Part shown: positions 7,523-16,977 of the stretch, one piece after another | How positions within the stretch are numbered: the first letter of the stretch is position 1 | How the letters are laid out: every line of letters begins with the position of its first letter | Source of the DNA: Alkalibacterium thalassium | Lineage (GTDB): Bacteria; Bacillota; Bacilli; Lactobacillales; Carnobacteriaceae_A | Assembly: GCF_900101165.1 (NCBI RefSeq) | Contig: NZ_FNFK01000001.1 | Span: 62,001-126,000, forward strand | Length of the DNA: 64,000 nt | Reading direction: 5' to 3' | The notes under the pieces: model-generated | What the model was told of the DNA's origin: nothing | Seen by the model: the letters and a program-made list of their open reading frames with translations, nothing else | Databases searched by the model: none | Position numbers and translations under genes: made by a program

Positions 7523-9130
7523 ATGCTGTACTGGCTTATTATCGTACCGATCGTTATCGCAGTTATAAATGTAGGGTTTATTCACAGTGATTCAAGAAAA
7601 CTGATCGTCGGATCACAGCTTGGAATCACAGTTTACGCAACCTATCTGTTTTATCTCGTGCGTACTCAGGGCACCATAATGGACAATATGGGCGGCTATC
7701 CTCGCGCCTTTTCTATCACACTTTATGCAGACCGGATATCCATCGTATTAGTCTGGCTGACGACTTTGATGTTTTTAGGCCTGCTGATTTACGCCTATAC
7801 TGGAGATTATTTTAATACCCAGTTTGGCTTCTTATACTTAACCCTTCAGTCACTGATCATTGCACTCTTTCTGTCCACGGACTTATTCAATATTTATGTG
7901 CTTCTGGAAGTGTCGACTGTGGTCGTCGCGATCCTTATCATGTTCAACAAAGACAGGCAGGCAGTATATGACGGTATGATCTTCCTGTTCGTCAGTGTCA
8001 TCAGTTCAGGTTTCTGGCTCTTTGGTGTCGGGATGCTCTACCGGACATTCGGTCACCTGGACCTTCATGCAATACAGGAAGTCATTACAGAAGTGGAGGA
8101 TCCGCGTTCGCTTATTCTTCCATTTGGATTTATTCTGACAACGATCAGTCTGAAGATTGCTTTGTTCCCGCTCTCGAGCTGGCTGCCTAAAGCTTACGGC
8201 ACACCGAGTGCGCCACCGGTCATTCCGGCTATTTTATCAGGAGTATACGAAACTACGGGACTGTACTTATTTATTCGACTCACTGCAATGTTTTCTGAAG
8301 TCATTGAACTGAATGCCTTTTTCCTCGTTGTTGGATTTGTAACCAGCATCGTCGGATTCGTTCTGGCTGTTGCCCAGAAAGATTTGAGGCTTCTGTTGGC
8401 TTATTCCACAATCTCTCAGGTTGGACTGATGACTGTCGGATTCTCATTCGGCATCGAAGCCAGTTACTGGGGGAGCATGTATCATATGTTTGCTCACTCA
8501 CTGTTCAAGACTGTTCTTTTCCTGTCTGTCGGCGTTCTGTCGCACCATTACAAAACCCGGGATGTATACAGGATAAGAGGAGTAATGAGGACCTTGCCGG
8601 TTACAGGCTTCGCAATTATCTTCGGACTGCTTGGCATCACAGGCGCGCCACTGTTCAATGGATCCATCTCAAAGTACATGATCAGTTATGGCAGTGATTC
8701 GCCATATATTCAAGTGCTATTAAATCTGATCACTCTGGGTACACTGCTTTACAGCATGAAATTTGCAGCTATGCTGTTCGGCGAAAATACTCAACCTGAC
8801 AGCGTCAGGGAAGAGGACAGTACTCACGACATTCCTCAGTGGACGACTTTTGTCTTCGGGATACTCACTCTTCTGACGGGGCTGTTCGGAAATACCTTCT
8901 TACAGTTCCTTTACGGATACAACTTTACGATCTACCCAGGTGAATATCTGGAAAAATCAATTATCTACTTGCTACTGGTTCTCGCTGCCTTTGCCTTATA
9001 CAGAGGATGGGTCAGGGAACGGGACTTGTTTACTAAAATCGGTTATGTCGAATTGTCCTTCAATGCGATGATAACTGCACTTGTCATGTTTTTTATAGGT
9101 ATAGTCGGTTACATGTACTGGCTTACTTAA
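7523..9130 (+). CDS. MrpD-like antiporter subunit, paralogue 2 (divergent TM8)
   Basis: The 535-aa protein aligns end to end with the neighbours (same MrpD/NuoN family, about 14 helices). Glu129 and Lys211 are kept, but at the position of the conserved TM8 lysine it reads VYETTG instead of (L/F)(Y/F)IK(S/T)G. Lys244 is therefore Thr, and the residue before it is Glu. That lysine is one of the charged residues thought to carry protons through the membrane centre, so this copy may work differently. The start is ATG 7523 after GGAGTGACAGG. Confidence 0.88.
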   Translation: MLYWLIIVPIVIAVINVGFIHSDSRKLIVGSQLGITVYATYLFYLVRTQGTIMDNMGGYPRAFSITLYADRISIVLVWLTTLMFLGLLIYAYTGDYFNTQFGFLYLTLQSLIIALFLSTDLFNIYVLLEVSTVVVAILIMFNKDRQAVYDGMIFLFVSVISSGFWLFGVGMLYRTFGHLDLHAIQEVITEVEDPRSLILPFGFILTTISLKIALFPLSSWLPKAYGTPSAPPVIPAILSGVYETTGLYLFIRLTAMFSEVIELNAFFLVVGFVTSIVGFVLAVAQKDLRLLLAYSTISQVGLMTVGFSFGIEASYWGSMYHMFAHSLFKTVLFLSVGVLSHHYKTRDVYRIRGVMRTLPVTGFAIIFGLLGITGAPLFNGSISKYMISYGSDSPYIQVLLNLITLGTLLYSMKFAAMLFGENTQPDSVREEDSTHDIPQWTTFVFGILTLLTGLFGNTFLQFLYGYNFTIYPGEYLEKSIIYLLLVLAAFALYRGWVRERDLFTKIGYVELSFNAMITALVMFFIGIVGYMYWLT

Positions 9131-9160
9131 TTATGGAAATTAGAAAGAAGGTCGCACACT

Positions 9161-10765
9161 TTGCTTTACCTACTAGTCATTGGGCCGATTCTGGCCGGTA
9201 TCGTCAATATTCTGTTCAAGAAACGAGATACCCGTCCTTTCATTATCGGAGTACAGATTGCCCAGTTAGCTTATGCGCTATGGATTTTTATCCAAGTGCG
9301 TACGGATGACACCATCTTTAACTTCATGTCCGGTGTTCCGGATGGTCTGGCCATTACATTAATGGCTGATATCATCTCATCGGTGTTTGTCCTGCTTACA
9401 ACGATCATCTTCCTTATGATGCTGCTGTTTGCTTATCACAAGGAATACTTTAACACGCAGTTCGCATTTCTGTTTCTAGTTCTGCAAGGGTTGATCATTT
9501 CGTTATTCTTAAGTACTGACTTGTTCAACTTGTTCGTCATGCTGGAGGTATCGACAGTGGTCGTTGCGATCCTCATCATGTTCAATAAAGAGAAACAGGC
9601 GATATATGATGGAATGATCTATTTCTTCGTAAATGTCATCGGAACAGCGTTTCTGCTATTTGGTATCGGAATGCTTTACCGAACGACTGGATTTTTAGAT
9701 ATGAGAGCCATCAGTGAAGCAATCGTGGAAGTAGAGAGCCCAAGAGCGGTCCTTCTTCCATTTGCCTTCATGATGACGACTTTAAGTCTGAAAACTGCCG
9801 TTGTTCCTTTGTTCAGCTGGCTGCCGAAAGCGCACGGAACACCTAGTGCACCACCGGTTGTCTCTGCAGTATTATCCGGACTCTTCATTAAAACGGGTGT
9901 CTATATGTTCATCCGTTTCAGTGCGATGTTCGAACCGGTAATCCAAGTACAGGAAATTTTCTTTGTCATAGGTTTCATTACTTCCATCTTCGGATTCATC
10001 ATGGCCATGGGGCAAAATGACATTAAGATGATCCTGGCTTATTCTACAGTATCCCAGATCGGACTGATCATGATCGGTCTGAATATGGGATCTGAAATCG
10101 CCTACTGGGGCGCACTGTTCCATGTATTCAGTCATGCGTTATTTAAATCTACTTTATTTCTTGCGGCCGGTCAGGTCTATCACCAGTACGGTACGCGGGA
10201 TATACGCATGATGCGTGGTGTTTTAAGAGCGATGCCTTTAACTGGTTTTGCCCTCATATTCGGAATACTTGGTGTCACAGGAGCTCCTTTATTTAACGGA
10301 AGTATTTCCAAGTATATGATCACTTACGGCAGCTATCGCCCGATCGTCCAGTTCGGTCTTAACCTGATAAACCTCGGAACGATTACCTACTTCGTTAAAT
10401 TCGGTAGCATTCTCTTCGGAAAAGATAACCGACCTGAAGAATCTAAACCACCAAGAGAAGACTTATTGTCCGAACTGCTTGTATTCATTATGGGAGGACT
10501 GATTCTTTTGACAGGTGTATACGGACCAGTCTCTATGGATATCCTGTTTGGGTATCAAGTTGAAGTATTTACAGCAGAATATTTTGAAAAAGGGATTGTG
10601 TATGCTCTGATGATTCTTGCCGGAGTCGGTATCTACAACGGAATCATCAAACAGAGTGGTCTACTTGACCGGATCAGTCATGTCGAGCTGACATTCAATG
10701 CGGTCATCACCTCGATGACAGGCTTCTTCCTGTTCATTGCCGGTTACTTGTATTTAGTGCTTTAA
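9161..10765 (+). CDS. MrpD-like antiporter subunit, paralogue 3
   Basis: A 534-aa MrpD-family membrane protein, closest in motifs to paralogue 1. Glu129, Lys211 and Lys244 (LFIKTG) are all present, as are LPKAHGTPSAPP and SHALFKSTLFLAAG. The start is TTG 9161 after GAAAGAAGG. It is the last gene of the Mrp operon, followed by a strong terminator. The operon as a whole should couple cation export (probably Na+) to proton entry. Confidence 0.9.
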   Translation: MLYLLVIGPILAGIVNILFKKRDTRPFIIGVQIAQLAYALWIFIQVRTDDTIFNFMSGVPDGLAITLMADIISSVFVLLTTIIFLMMLLFAYHKEYFNTQFAFLFLVLQGLIISLFLSTDLFNLFVMLEVSTVVVAILIMFNKEKQAIYDGMIYFFVNVIGTAFLLFGIGMLYRTTGFLDMRAISEAIVEVESPRAVLLPFAFMMTTLSLKTAVVPLFSWLPKAHGTPSAPPVVSAVLSGLFIKTGVYMFIRFSAMFEPVIQVQEIFFVIGFITSIFGFIMAMGQNDIKMILAYSTVSQIGLIMIGLNMGSEIAYWGALFHVFSHALFKSTLFLAAGQVYHQYGTRDIRMMRGVLRAMPLTGFALIFGILGVTGAPLFNGSISKYMITYGSYRPIVQFGLNLINLGTITYFVKFGSILFGKDNRPEESKPPREDLLSELLVFIMGGLILLTGVYGPVSMDILFGYQVEVFTAEYFEKGIVYALMILAGVGIYNGIIKQSGLLDRISHVELTFNAVITSMTGFFLFIAGYLYLVL

Positions 10766-10779
10766 CAGATATCAATTGG

Positions 10780-10807
10780 AAACACCCCGCTGACCGGGGT
10801 GTTTTTC
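10780..10807 (+). terminator. terminator of the Mrp operon
   Basis: AAACACCCCG, loop CTGAC, CGGGGTGTTTTT: a perfect GC-rich stem with a T tail 15 bases after the last gene. Confidence 0.92.
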
Positions 10808-10913
10808 TTATGTCGTAGATTAGAAGGATTGTTGATCAGTATTCGCTACTTTTCAGTAGTATCAGCCGTGCAGATTAAATCGATTGCAAGCATAACTACC
10901 GTTTCTGTTATTC

Positions 10914-11225
10914 GAGATACGATGAACTGTAACTAGATACGATTATAGTGACAGCTAATCAAGATGCATAACGGCTGAACTAGAATTAGATGGTTTCTAA
11001 TGGAATGTCTGAAGATAAGTAGTCAATAAACTATAACTAGACGGCTTTTAGCGACACTTCTTTTTAAGGAGTAAAAATAAACTACAGCTATAGGCCTTCC
11101 AGCGGCATCTTTTAAAGCTCTTAAAGATTAAAATGTAACTAGACAGCGTCTAGTTATACCTTATAAAAAATGCGGAAATGAAGGTGTATCTATAAACCGT
11201 CATAATGACAGTTTATCAGGCAGTT
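10914..11225. repeat. degenerate 51-bp-period tandem array, copy B
   Basis: The AGTGACA-like core begins at 10947, 10999, 11050, 11101, 11152 and 11204 (steps 52, 51, 51, 51, 52). Units 1-6 match units 2-7 of copy A in order. The fifth unit (near 11120-11170) is almost identical to copy A over some 45 bases, including the TAACTAGACAGCGTCTAGTTA dyad. No gene is seen between 10808 and 11475. Confidence 0.7.
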
Positions 11226-11411
11226 CAGTACTTAAACTAATTCTATAGAGTAAAATCTATGGTCTTTTCTGGTCGAGTCGAGGCAGAGCGAAATACAAAG
11301 CCTTCCTTATCTTGAGAATCACAATACAAGTACAGCTAATCTGTCCCATTATAGTAGTAGATAAGTGATTAATTCTTTTCCGTTTCTTAACGGAAATTAG
11401 TCATGTGGTGA

Positions 11412-11425
11412 TGGAAGCGTTATTA
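11412..11425 (+). promoter_or_regulatory. possible catabolite-repression (cre) site
   Basis: TGGAAGCGTTATTA resembles the CcpA cre consensus with two mismatches, 50 bases before the first PTS gene. Its position and the sugar-uptake operon support it; the match is imperfect. Confidence 0.35.
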
Positions 11426-11475
11426 CATTAAGATGACTATAGATCAAACAAATAGGAAGGAAGGAAGAAACTAAC

Positions 11476-11787
11476 ATGATTAAAATTTTATTAGCTTGTT
11501 CATCAGGAATGTCAACAAGTCTGTTAGTGCAAAAAATGGAAGCGGAAGCAAAAGAGAGGGGCATTGATGCTGAAATCTGGGCAGTTGCTCAGGATAAAGC
11601 TCCGGAAGACATGAAGAAAGCGGATGTCCTGCTTATCGGACCACAGATGCGTTTCATGAAAAAGAAATTCTCAGTCACTGCTGACGAAGTGGGCATTCCA
11701 CTGGATGTTATCGATCCGGTTGCATACGGTCGCGTTGATGGAAAAGCTGTTCTTGATAAAGCACTTGAACTTACTGGCAAGAATTAA
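11476..11787 (+). CDS. PTS lactose/cellobiose-type IIB component
   Basis: A 103-aa cytoplasmic IIB protein. The phosphorylated cysteine is Cys8 in LLACSSGMSTSLLVQKM, the P-loop of the lactose/cellobiose family. It takes phosphate from IIA and gives it to the sugar carried by IIC. It is first in an operon IIB-IIC-IIA-phosphoglucosidase-regulator. The ribosome site AGGAAGGAAG lies upstream of ATG 11476. Confidence 0.93.
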   Translation: MIKILLACSSGMSTSLLVQKMEAEAKERGIDAEIWAVAQDKAPEDMKKADVLLIGPQMRFMKKKFSVTADEVGIPLDVIDPVAYGRVDGKAVLDKALELTGKN

Positions 11788-11816
11788 GCCTGACAGGGGA
11801 TTAGGAGGAAACAATA

Positions 11817-13097
11817 GTGGATAAATTTATGGAAATGTTAGAAAACATTCTGATGCCGCTGGCTGAAAAGCTTAATAACAACAGGTATCTGAGTGCTCTA
11901 AGAAACGGGTTCATGGTAGCTTTACCGATGATCATCTTTGGATCGATCTTCGTTGTAATCGCTAACCTGCCATTTCTTGACCGTGTATTAGGAGAGGACG
12001 GCTTCTCAGCTTATCAGGCTGCGCTTGGACCGGCTTCTGATGCAACACTGAGTATCATGGGGTTATTTGTTATTATTGGTATTGGATATAAGATGGTTGA
12101 ACAGCGTGGAGGGGAGGCCATTTATGGTGGTGTTGTCGCTATCGCTTCATTCCTAATCATGACGCCACAAATAGTAGAAGAAGTGGGTGGTGTGATTCCT
12201 ACCGCTTCATTAGGTGCTCAAGGGATGTTCTTAGGTATTTTTACAGCATTTATTTCTGCAGAATTATATCACTTATTCGTACGTAAAAACCTGACAATCA
12301 AAATGCCTGAAGGTGTGCCGAGTGCGGTATCCCGTTCATTCAGTGCACTGATTCCAGTAACGATTACTTTAACTATTTTCCTGGCTATTCGAATTCTGTT
12401 CAGCTTTACAGGATTTGAAACAGTACAAAACTTTATTTATACACTCGTTCAGCAGCCACTGACTGCTTTAGGTAGTGGACTGCCTGCAACACTGATCGCT
12501 GTATTACTGATCCAAGTCTTCTGGTTCTTCGGACTGCACGGACAGATCATCGTCAACTCAGTGTTTGACCCAATCTGGTATTCACTGAATGATGAGAACC
12601 TGGCTGCATTCCAAGCCGGAGAAGAGTTGCCGCACATCGTGACTAAACAGTTTATTGATACGTTCATCGTAGGTATCGGCGGATCAGGAATGACACTCGC
12701 TGTGATTATCTGTATCTTCGTTGTAGCGAAAAGTCGTCAGATGAGAGATCTGGCTAAACTGGGGGGACCATCTGGTATCTTCAACGTAAACGAACCGGTT
12801 ATCTTTGGACTGCCGATCATCATGAACCCGCTTGTAATGATTCCATGGCTTCTGGCTCCTGTAGTCGTAGCAGCTGTCACATACTTCGCTATGTCTGTCG
12901 GCTTTGCACCGAGACCGGCTGGAGTAATCGTACCATGGACCACACCAGCACTTCTGAGTGGCTATCTCGCTACCGGGAACAACCTGATGGGTGCAGTGAT
13001 GCAGCTGATCAATATGGGTATCGTCTTCGTCATCTGGTTCCCGTTTGTCAAACTGCTTGATAAACAGTACTATGGTGAAGAGATGAGCGCAGCGTAA
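11817..13097 (+). CDS. celB: PTS lactose/cellobiose-type IIC permease
   Basis: A 426-aa membrane permease of the lactose/cellobiose/chitobiose EIIC family with about 10 helices. Family motifs are seen: LRNGFMVALPMIIFGSIF near residue 28, WFFGLHGQ near residue 238, and GIFNVNEPVIFGLPIIMNP near residue 320 (substrate-site Asn-Glu-Pro). The start is GTG 11817 after GGAGGAAACAATA. The sugar is probably cellobiose or another beta-glucoside, judging from the GH1 gene downstream. Confidence 0.93.
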   Translation: MDKFMEMLENILMPLAEKLNNNRYLSALRNGFMVALPMIIFGSIFVVIANLPFLDRVLGEDGFSAYQAALGPASDATLSIMGLFVIIGIGYKMVEQRGGEAIYGGVVAIASFLIMTPQIVEEVGGVIPTASLGAQGMFLGIFTAFISAELYHLFVRKNLTIKMPEGVPSAVSRSFSALIPVTITLTIFLAIRILFSFTGFETVQNFIYTLVQQPLTALGSGLPATLIAVLLIQVFWFFGLHGQIIVNSVFDPIWYSLNDENLAAFQAGEELPHIVTKQFIDTFIVGIGGSGMTLAVIICIFVVAKSRQMRDLAKLGGPSGIFNVNEPVIFGLPIIMNPLVMIPWLLAPVVVAAVTYFAMSVGFAPRPAGVIVPWTTPALLSGYLATGNNLMGAVMQLINMGIVFVIWFPFVKLLDKQYYGEEMSAA

Positions 13098-13125
13098 CCG
13101 ACTAACTAATTTAAATAAAATAGAC

Positions 13126-13162
13126 AGGACGAATTCCCTTCATCGGGAGTTCGCCTTTCTTT
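13126..13162 (+). terminator. intercistronic hairpin between IIC and IIA
   Basis: AGGaCGAAtTCCC, loop TTCATC, GGGAgTTCGcCTT and then TTTCTTTTCTT. It looks like a leaky terminator or an RNA stabiliser splitting the PTS operon, because the downstream genes clearly belong to the same pathway. Confidence 0.6.
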
Positions 13163-13185
13163 TCTTAAAAACAGGGGGAACAACT

Positions 13186-13494
13186 ATGAATGATAAAATG
13201 AACGAGATCGCTTTTCAGATCATACTCTTTGCCGGAAACGGGAAATCGAGTGCAATGGAAGCTATACAGGAAGCAAAAGAAGGCAACTTTGATGAAGCCG
13301 AAGCAAAATTAAAAGAAGCCGGTGAAGAACTTGGAAAAGCACACGGATTCCAGACAGAACTGCTTCACCAGGAAGCTCAGGGTAACGGACAGGGTGTCAA
13401 TATTATCCTGGTTCACTCACAGGATCATCTGATGACAGCTATGACCGTCAGAGACCTGGCAGTAGAAATCATCGAACTATACAAATTTAAGTAG
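13186..13494 (+). CDS. PTS lactose/cellobiose-type IIA component
   Basis: A 102-aa helical IIA protein. It carries AHGFQTELLHQEAQG and VHSQDHLMTAMT; the His of VHSQDHLM is the conserved phosphorylated histidine of the LacF/CelC family. It passes phosphate from HPr to IIB. ATG 13186 follows AGGGGGAAC, and the phosphoglucosidase starts 12 bases after its stop. Confidence 0.93.
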   Translation: MNDKMNEIAFQIILFAGNGKSSAMEAIQEAKEGNFDEAEAKLKEAGEELGKAHGFQTELLHQEAQGNGQGVNIILVHSQDHLMTAMTVRDLAVEIIELYKFK

Positions 13495-13506
13495 GGGGAC
13501 GTTAAC

Positions 13507-14892
13507 ATGACAGTAGAATATCAGTTTCCGGAAGGCTTCTGGTGGGGCAGTGCCGCATCAGCGACACAAATGGAAGGCAGCAGAAATGGCGTATCAGGTG
13601 AGACAATCTGGGACCAATGGTTTGAAAATGAACCGAACCGTTTCTTTGACGGGGTAGGGCCGCATCAGACCTCGGATTTCTATAATCGATATAAAGAAGA
13701 CATCAGCAACATGAAAAAAATCGGTCATAATACGTTCCGTCTGTCTCTGTCGTGGGCGCGCCTGATCCCTGGGGGGCAAGGTGAAGTCAATGAGGAAGCC
13801 GTGACTTTTTACAATAACGTCATCGATGAATTGCTGGCCAACGATATTGAACCTTTCGTTAACCTGTTCCACTTTGATATACCGATCGAGATGCAGAACA
13901 GAGGCGGATGGGAAAGCAGAGAAGTGATCGCTGCTTATGTGGACTATGCTAAAATCGCATTTGACCTGTTCGGAGACCGAGTCAAGACCTGGTTTACATT
14001 CAACGAACCGATCGTACCTGTTGAAGGAGGCTACCTATATGACTTCCATTATCCAAATGTAGTGGATGCCAGACGTGCCATTCAAGTCGCCTACAACACA
14101 ATGATCGCTCATGCCAAAGTGGTCGATCTGTATCATCAGGAACAGAACGGGAAGATTGGGATCATTTTGAATCTGACACCATCTTATCCACGCAGTCAGA
14201 ACCCTGCAGACTTGAAGGCTTCTCACATCTGTGACCTGTTCTTCAATAGAAGTTTCCTTGATCCGGCTGTTAAAGGGGAGTACCCGGAAGACCTGATCAG
14301 CTTACTTGAAGAACACGGTCATCTCCCTGAGACTCAACTTGATGATAAAGATTTACTTGAAAATAATATTGTCGACTTGTTGGGTGTGAACTACTATCAG
14401 CCTCGTCGAGTAAAAGCTAAAGATCACCTGCCAAATCCATACTCACCTTTCATGCCGGACTGGTTCTTCGATAACTATGAGATGCCCGGTCGTAAAATGA
14501 ACCCATATAGAGGATGGGAGATTTACGAAAAAGGCATTTATGATATAATGATAAATCTAAGAGATAATTATGGAAATATTGAATCGTTCATATCCGAAAA
14601 TGGAATGGGTGTACAGGATGAAGACCGTTTCCTGAAAGACGGACGTATCGAAGACGATTACCGGATTGACTTTATCAGCGGTCACCTGAAGTGGCTTCAC
14701 AAAGCTGCTCAGGAAGGCTGTAATGTGAAAGGCTATCATTTATGGACCTTTATGGATAACTGGTCATGGATGAACGCTTATAAAAACAGATATGGATTCT
14801 ACTCTGTCGATCTTGAAACAGGGGAGCGCACAGCTAAGAAGAGTGCATCCTGGTTCGCAGACGTATCTAAACAGAACGGATTTAACGCCTAA
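13507..14892 (+). CDS. 6-phospho-beta-glucosidase, GH1
   Basis: The 461-aa cytoplasmic enzyme hydrolyses the phosphorylated disaccharide imported by the PTS. The GH1 signature FPEGFWWGSAASATQMEG is at the N-terminus. The acid/base Glu is in TFNEPI (near residue 165) and the nucleophile Glu in ISENGMG (near residue 362); WTFMDNWSW lies near residue 416. Length is normal for the family. The start follows AGGGGGACG. The exact phospho-sugar preference is not readable from sequence. Confidence 0.93.
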   Translation: MTVEYQFPEGFWWGSAASATQMEGSRNGVSGETIWDQWFENEPNRFFDGVGPHQTSDFYNRYKEDISNMKKIGHNTFRLSLSWARLIPGGQGEVNEEAVTFYNNVIDELLANDIEPFVNLFHFDIPIEMQNRGGWESREVIAAYVDYAKIAFDLFGDRVKTWFTFNEPIVPVEGGYLYDFHYPNVVDARRAIQVAYNTMIAHAKVVDLYHQEQNGKIGIILNLTPSYPRSQNPADLKASHICDLFFNRSFLDPAVKGEYPEDLISLLEEHGHLPETQLDDKDLLENNIVDLLGVNYYQPRRVKAKDHLPNPYSPFMPDWFFDNYEMPGRKMNPYRGWEIYEKGIYDIMINLRDNYGNIESFISENGMGVQDEDRFLKDGRIEDDYRIDFISGHLKWLHKAAQEGCNVKGYHLWTFMDNWSWMNAYKNRYGFYSVDLETGERTAKKSASWFADVSKQNGFNA

Positions 14893-14982
14893 CTCACACA
14901 CCAAGCGTAGCTACGGAGATTGCTGCGCTTTTGTGTGTATGCAGACCATTGTCTAAAACTACCAATGAAAGGAGTGAAACCA

Positions 14983-16923
14983 TTGGAATCTCGCACCGAC
15001 CGCATACTGAAAGAACTGATGGGATCCGACCGCCCACTGACCGGCAGTTATCTAGCAAGCAAGCTGGAAGTGACGTCGCGAACGGTCAGAGAAGACATTA
15101 AAGCGTTGAATGATGAGCTGGCTGGTCACGGGGCAGAAATTATAGCCAAACGCGGCAGAGGATATGATCTGATCATTGAAGACAGTGCATCGTTCCGATC
15201 ATTTTTAAACGAGCTGATTCAGTCATACGCTTCAGAAGAATCGATCCCGACGACACCCGACAGCCGGATCTACTATATGTTGAAACGCCTGTTGTTGTCT
15301 GAATCGTATATCAAAGCAGATGATCTTGCAGAAGAAATGCATGTATCAAAATCAACGCTTCAAAGCGACTTGAAAATCCTGCGCAGCATTTTCGAGAAAC
15401 ATGATCTTCAGGTTGACAGTAAGCCCAACTACGGCATGATTCTCACAGGATATGAGCTGAATCGTCGCTTTGCAATGTCCGAGTATTTATTTAACAGGAA
15501 CTCATCCTCTCCAGATCTGATTTGGATGGATCAGCTGGCAAAGATCGTCGGCTTGTCCAATGATAAGATGAACGAGGTATGGATTGTTCTGCTGGATGAA
15601 CTGAGAGAAAATCAGATTTCGTTGTCTGACATTGCCATCAACAATCTGTTCGTTCATATCAGTATCGCTTATAAGCGGATCAGTGAAGGCCATCACGTGG
15701 CGCTCGTTCAGCAGGAAATTCAGGACATCGAAATGAAAAAGGAATTTACTGTAGCTGAGCAGCTGATCGGTAAAATCGAAGAGACTCTAGGAGTGGATTT
15801 TCCTAAAGTTGAAATCATTTATATTGCAATCCATTTGATGGGGACAAAACTGGTAACAGAAAATCAGCTTCATACGAATGATGTCCAGCAGATCATAGAC
15901 GAGAAAATCATCAGCCTGACCGAGAACATGCTCAATGCTGTTGAAGATCGCTATGCACTTGGAATCAGTGAAGACGAGGAACTCAAACTAGGACTTGGGC
16001 TTCATCTGAAACCCGCCATGAACCGCTACAAATTCAATATGAACATTAGAAACCCGATGCTGGAAGACATCAAGAATAATTATCCGCTGGCATTCGAAGC
16101 GGGCATCATCGCTTCTCTAGCCCTTAACGAAGAATTAGGAGTGTCGATCGATGAAAATGAAGTCGCCTATATCGCCCTGCACATAGGCGCAGCGATAGAA
16201 CGGAAGAAAGTCCAGAACCGGCCGAAAACCTGTTATATTGTCTGTGCTTCCGGTGTCGGCAGTGCACAGCTGATCCGATACCGGGTGGAAGCAGAATTCC
16301 GATCGCTGATTAAAGTTCTGGGAGTGACTGAGTTTTACAAGGTCAAGGACATCACGTTTGAGGACACAGATTTCATTATCAGTTCAGTTCCAATCAAAGA
16401 GACACTTCCTGTGCCGGTCATCGAAGTAAACGCGATTCTAGGCAGCAAAGATCTGGTCAGGATCGACCAGTTCGTTTCTTCCAATAAAGATAAAGTACTG
16501 GACTATCTGCCTGAGCGTAATGTCTTTCTAAATAAGTCGCTCAACTCTCAGAAAGAGGTCATCGATTTTCTGGCATCTCATGCTTCTCAAGTCGACAGTC
16601 TGCCTGATCATTACAAGCAGCTGATTTATGATCGTGAGGAAATCGCACCAACGGCATATGGAAATATGATCGCTGTGCCGCACCCGATTTCGCCACAATC
16701 GAAACAGACCTTCCTGACGATCTGCACATTAAAGCGGCCGATCGACTGGGGCGAACGGAAAGTACAGTTTGTCTGCCTCTTGAACGTCAAGAAAGACAGC
16801 CAGGAGAACCTTCGGGACTTGTATGATATACTGGGACGCATCGTTAATGACTCCGCATTGATCCAAAGGCTGTTATCAGCTCGATCGTACCAGGAGTTTA
16901 TCAGTTATCTTATTACTGACTGA
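14983..16923 (+). CDS. LicR/ManR-type PRD transcription activator with EIIB and EIIA domains
   Basis: A 646-aa regulator starting at TTG 14983, 6 bases after AAAGGAGTG. Domain order: a DeoR-like HTH (about 1-60, GSYLASKLEVTSRTVREDI), a second Mga-type HTH (about 100-150, KADDLAEEMHVSKSTLQSDL), two PRD domains with conserved His (IAIHLMGTKL; IALHIGAAIER), a BglG-type EIIB domain (CYIVCASGVGSAQL, near 415) and a Fru-type EIIA domain (GNMIAVPHP). Such proteins activate their PTS operon when not phosphorylated by the EII proteins. It is the last gene of the operon and very probably its activator. Confidence 0.9.
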   Translation: MESRTDRILKELMGSDRPLTGSYLASKLEVTSRTVREDIKALNDELAGHGAEIIAKRGRGYDLIIEDSASFRSFLNELIQSYASEESIPTTPDSRIYYMLKRLLLSESYIKADDLAEEMHVSKSTLQSDLKILRSIFEKHDLQVDSKPNYGMILTGYELNRRFAMSEYLFNRNSSSPDLIWMDQLAKIVGLSNDKMNEVWIVLLDELRENQISLSDIAINNLFVHISIAYKRISEGHHVALVQQEIQDIEMKKEFTVAEQLIGKIEETLGVDFPKVEIIYIAIHLMGTKLVTENQLHTNDVQQIIDEKIISLTENMLNAVEDRYALGISEDEELKLGLGLHLKPAMNRYKFNMNIRNPMLEDIKNNYPLAFEAGIIASLALNEELGVSIDENEVAYIALHIGAAIERKKVQNRPKTCYIVCASGVGSAQLIRYRVEAEFRSLIKVLGVTEFYKVKDITFEDTDFIISSVPIKETLPVPVIEVNAILGSKDLVRIDQFVSSNKDKVLDYLPERNVFLNKSLNSQKEVIDFLASHASQVDSLPDHYKQLIYDREEIAPTAYGNMIAVPHPISPQSKQTFLTICTLKRPIDWGERKVQFVCLLNVKKDSQENLRDLYDILGRIVNDSALIQRLLSARSYQEFISYLITD

Positions 16924-16941
16924 TCACGAATAGAAATACCG

Positions 16942-16977
16942 GGCTTGCCAGGCTGCTGGTGAGCTTTTTTGTTTTTA
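16942..16977 (+). terminator. terminator of the PTS operon
   Basis: GGCTTGCCAG, loop GCTG, CTGGTGAGCTTTTTT, 19 bases after the regulator stop. Confidence 0.85.
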
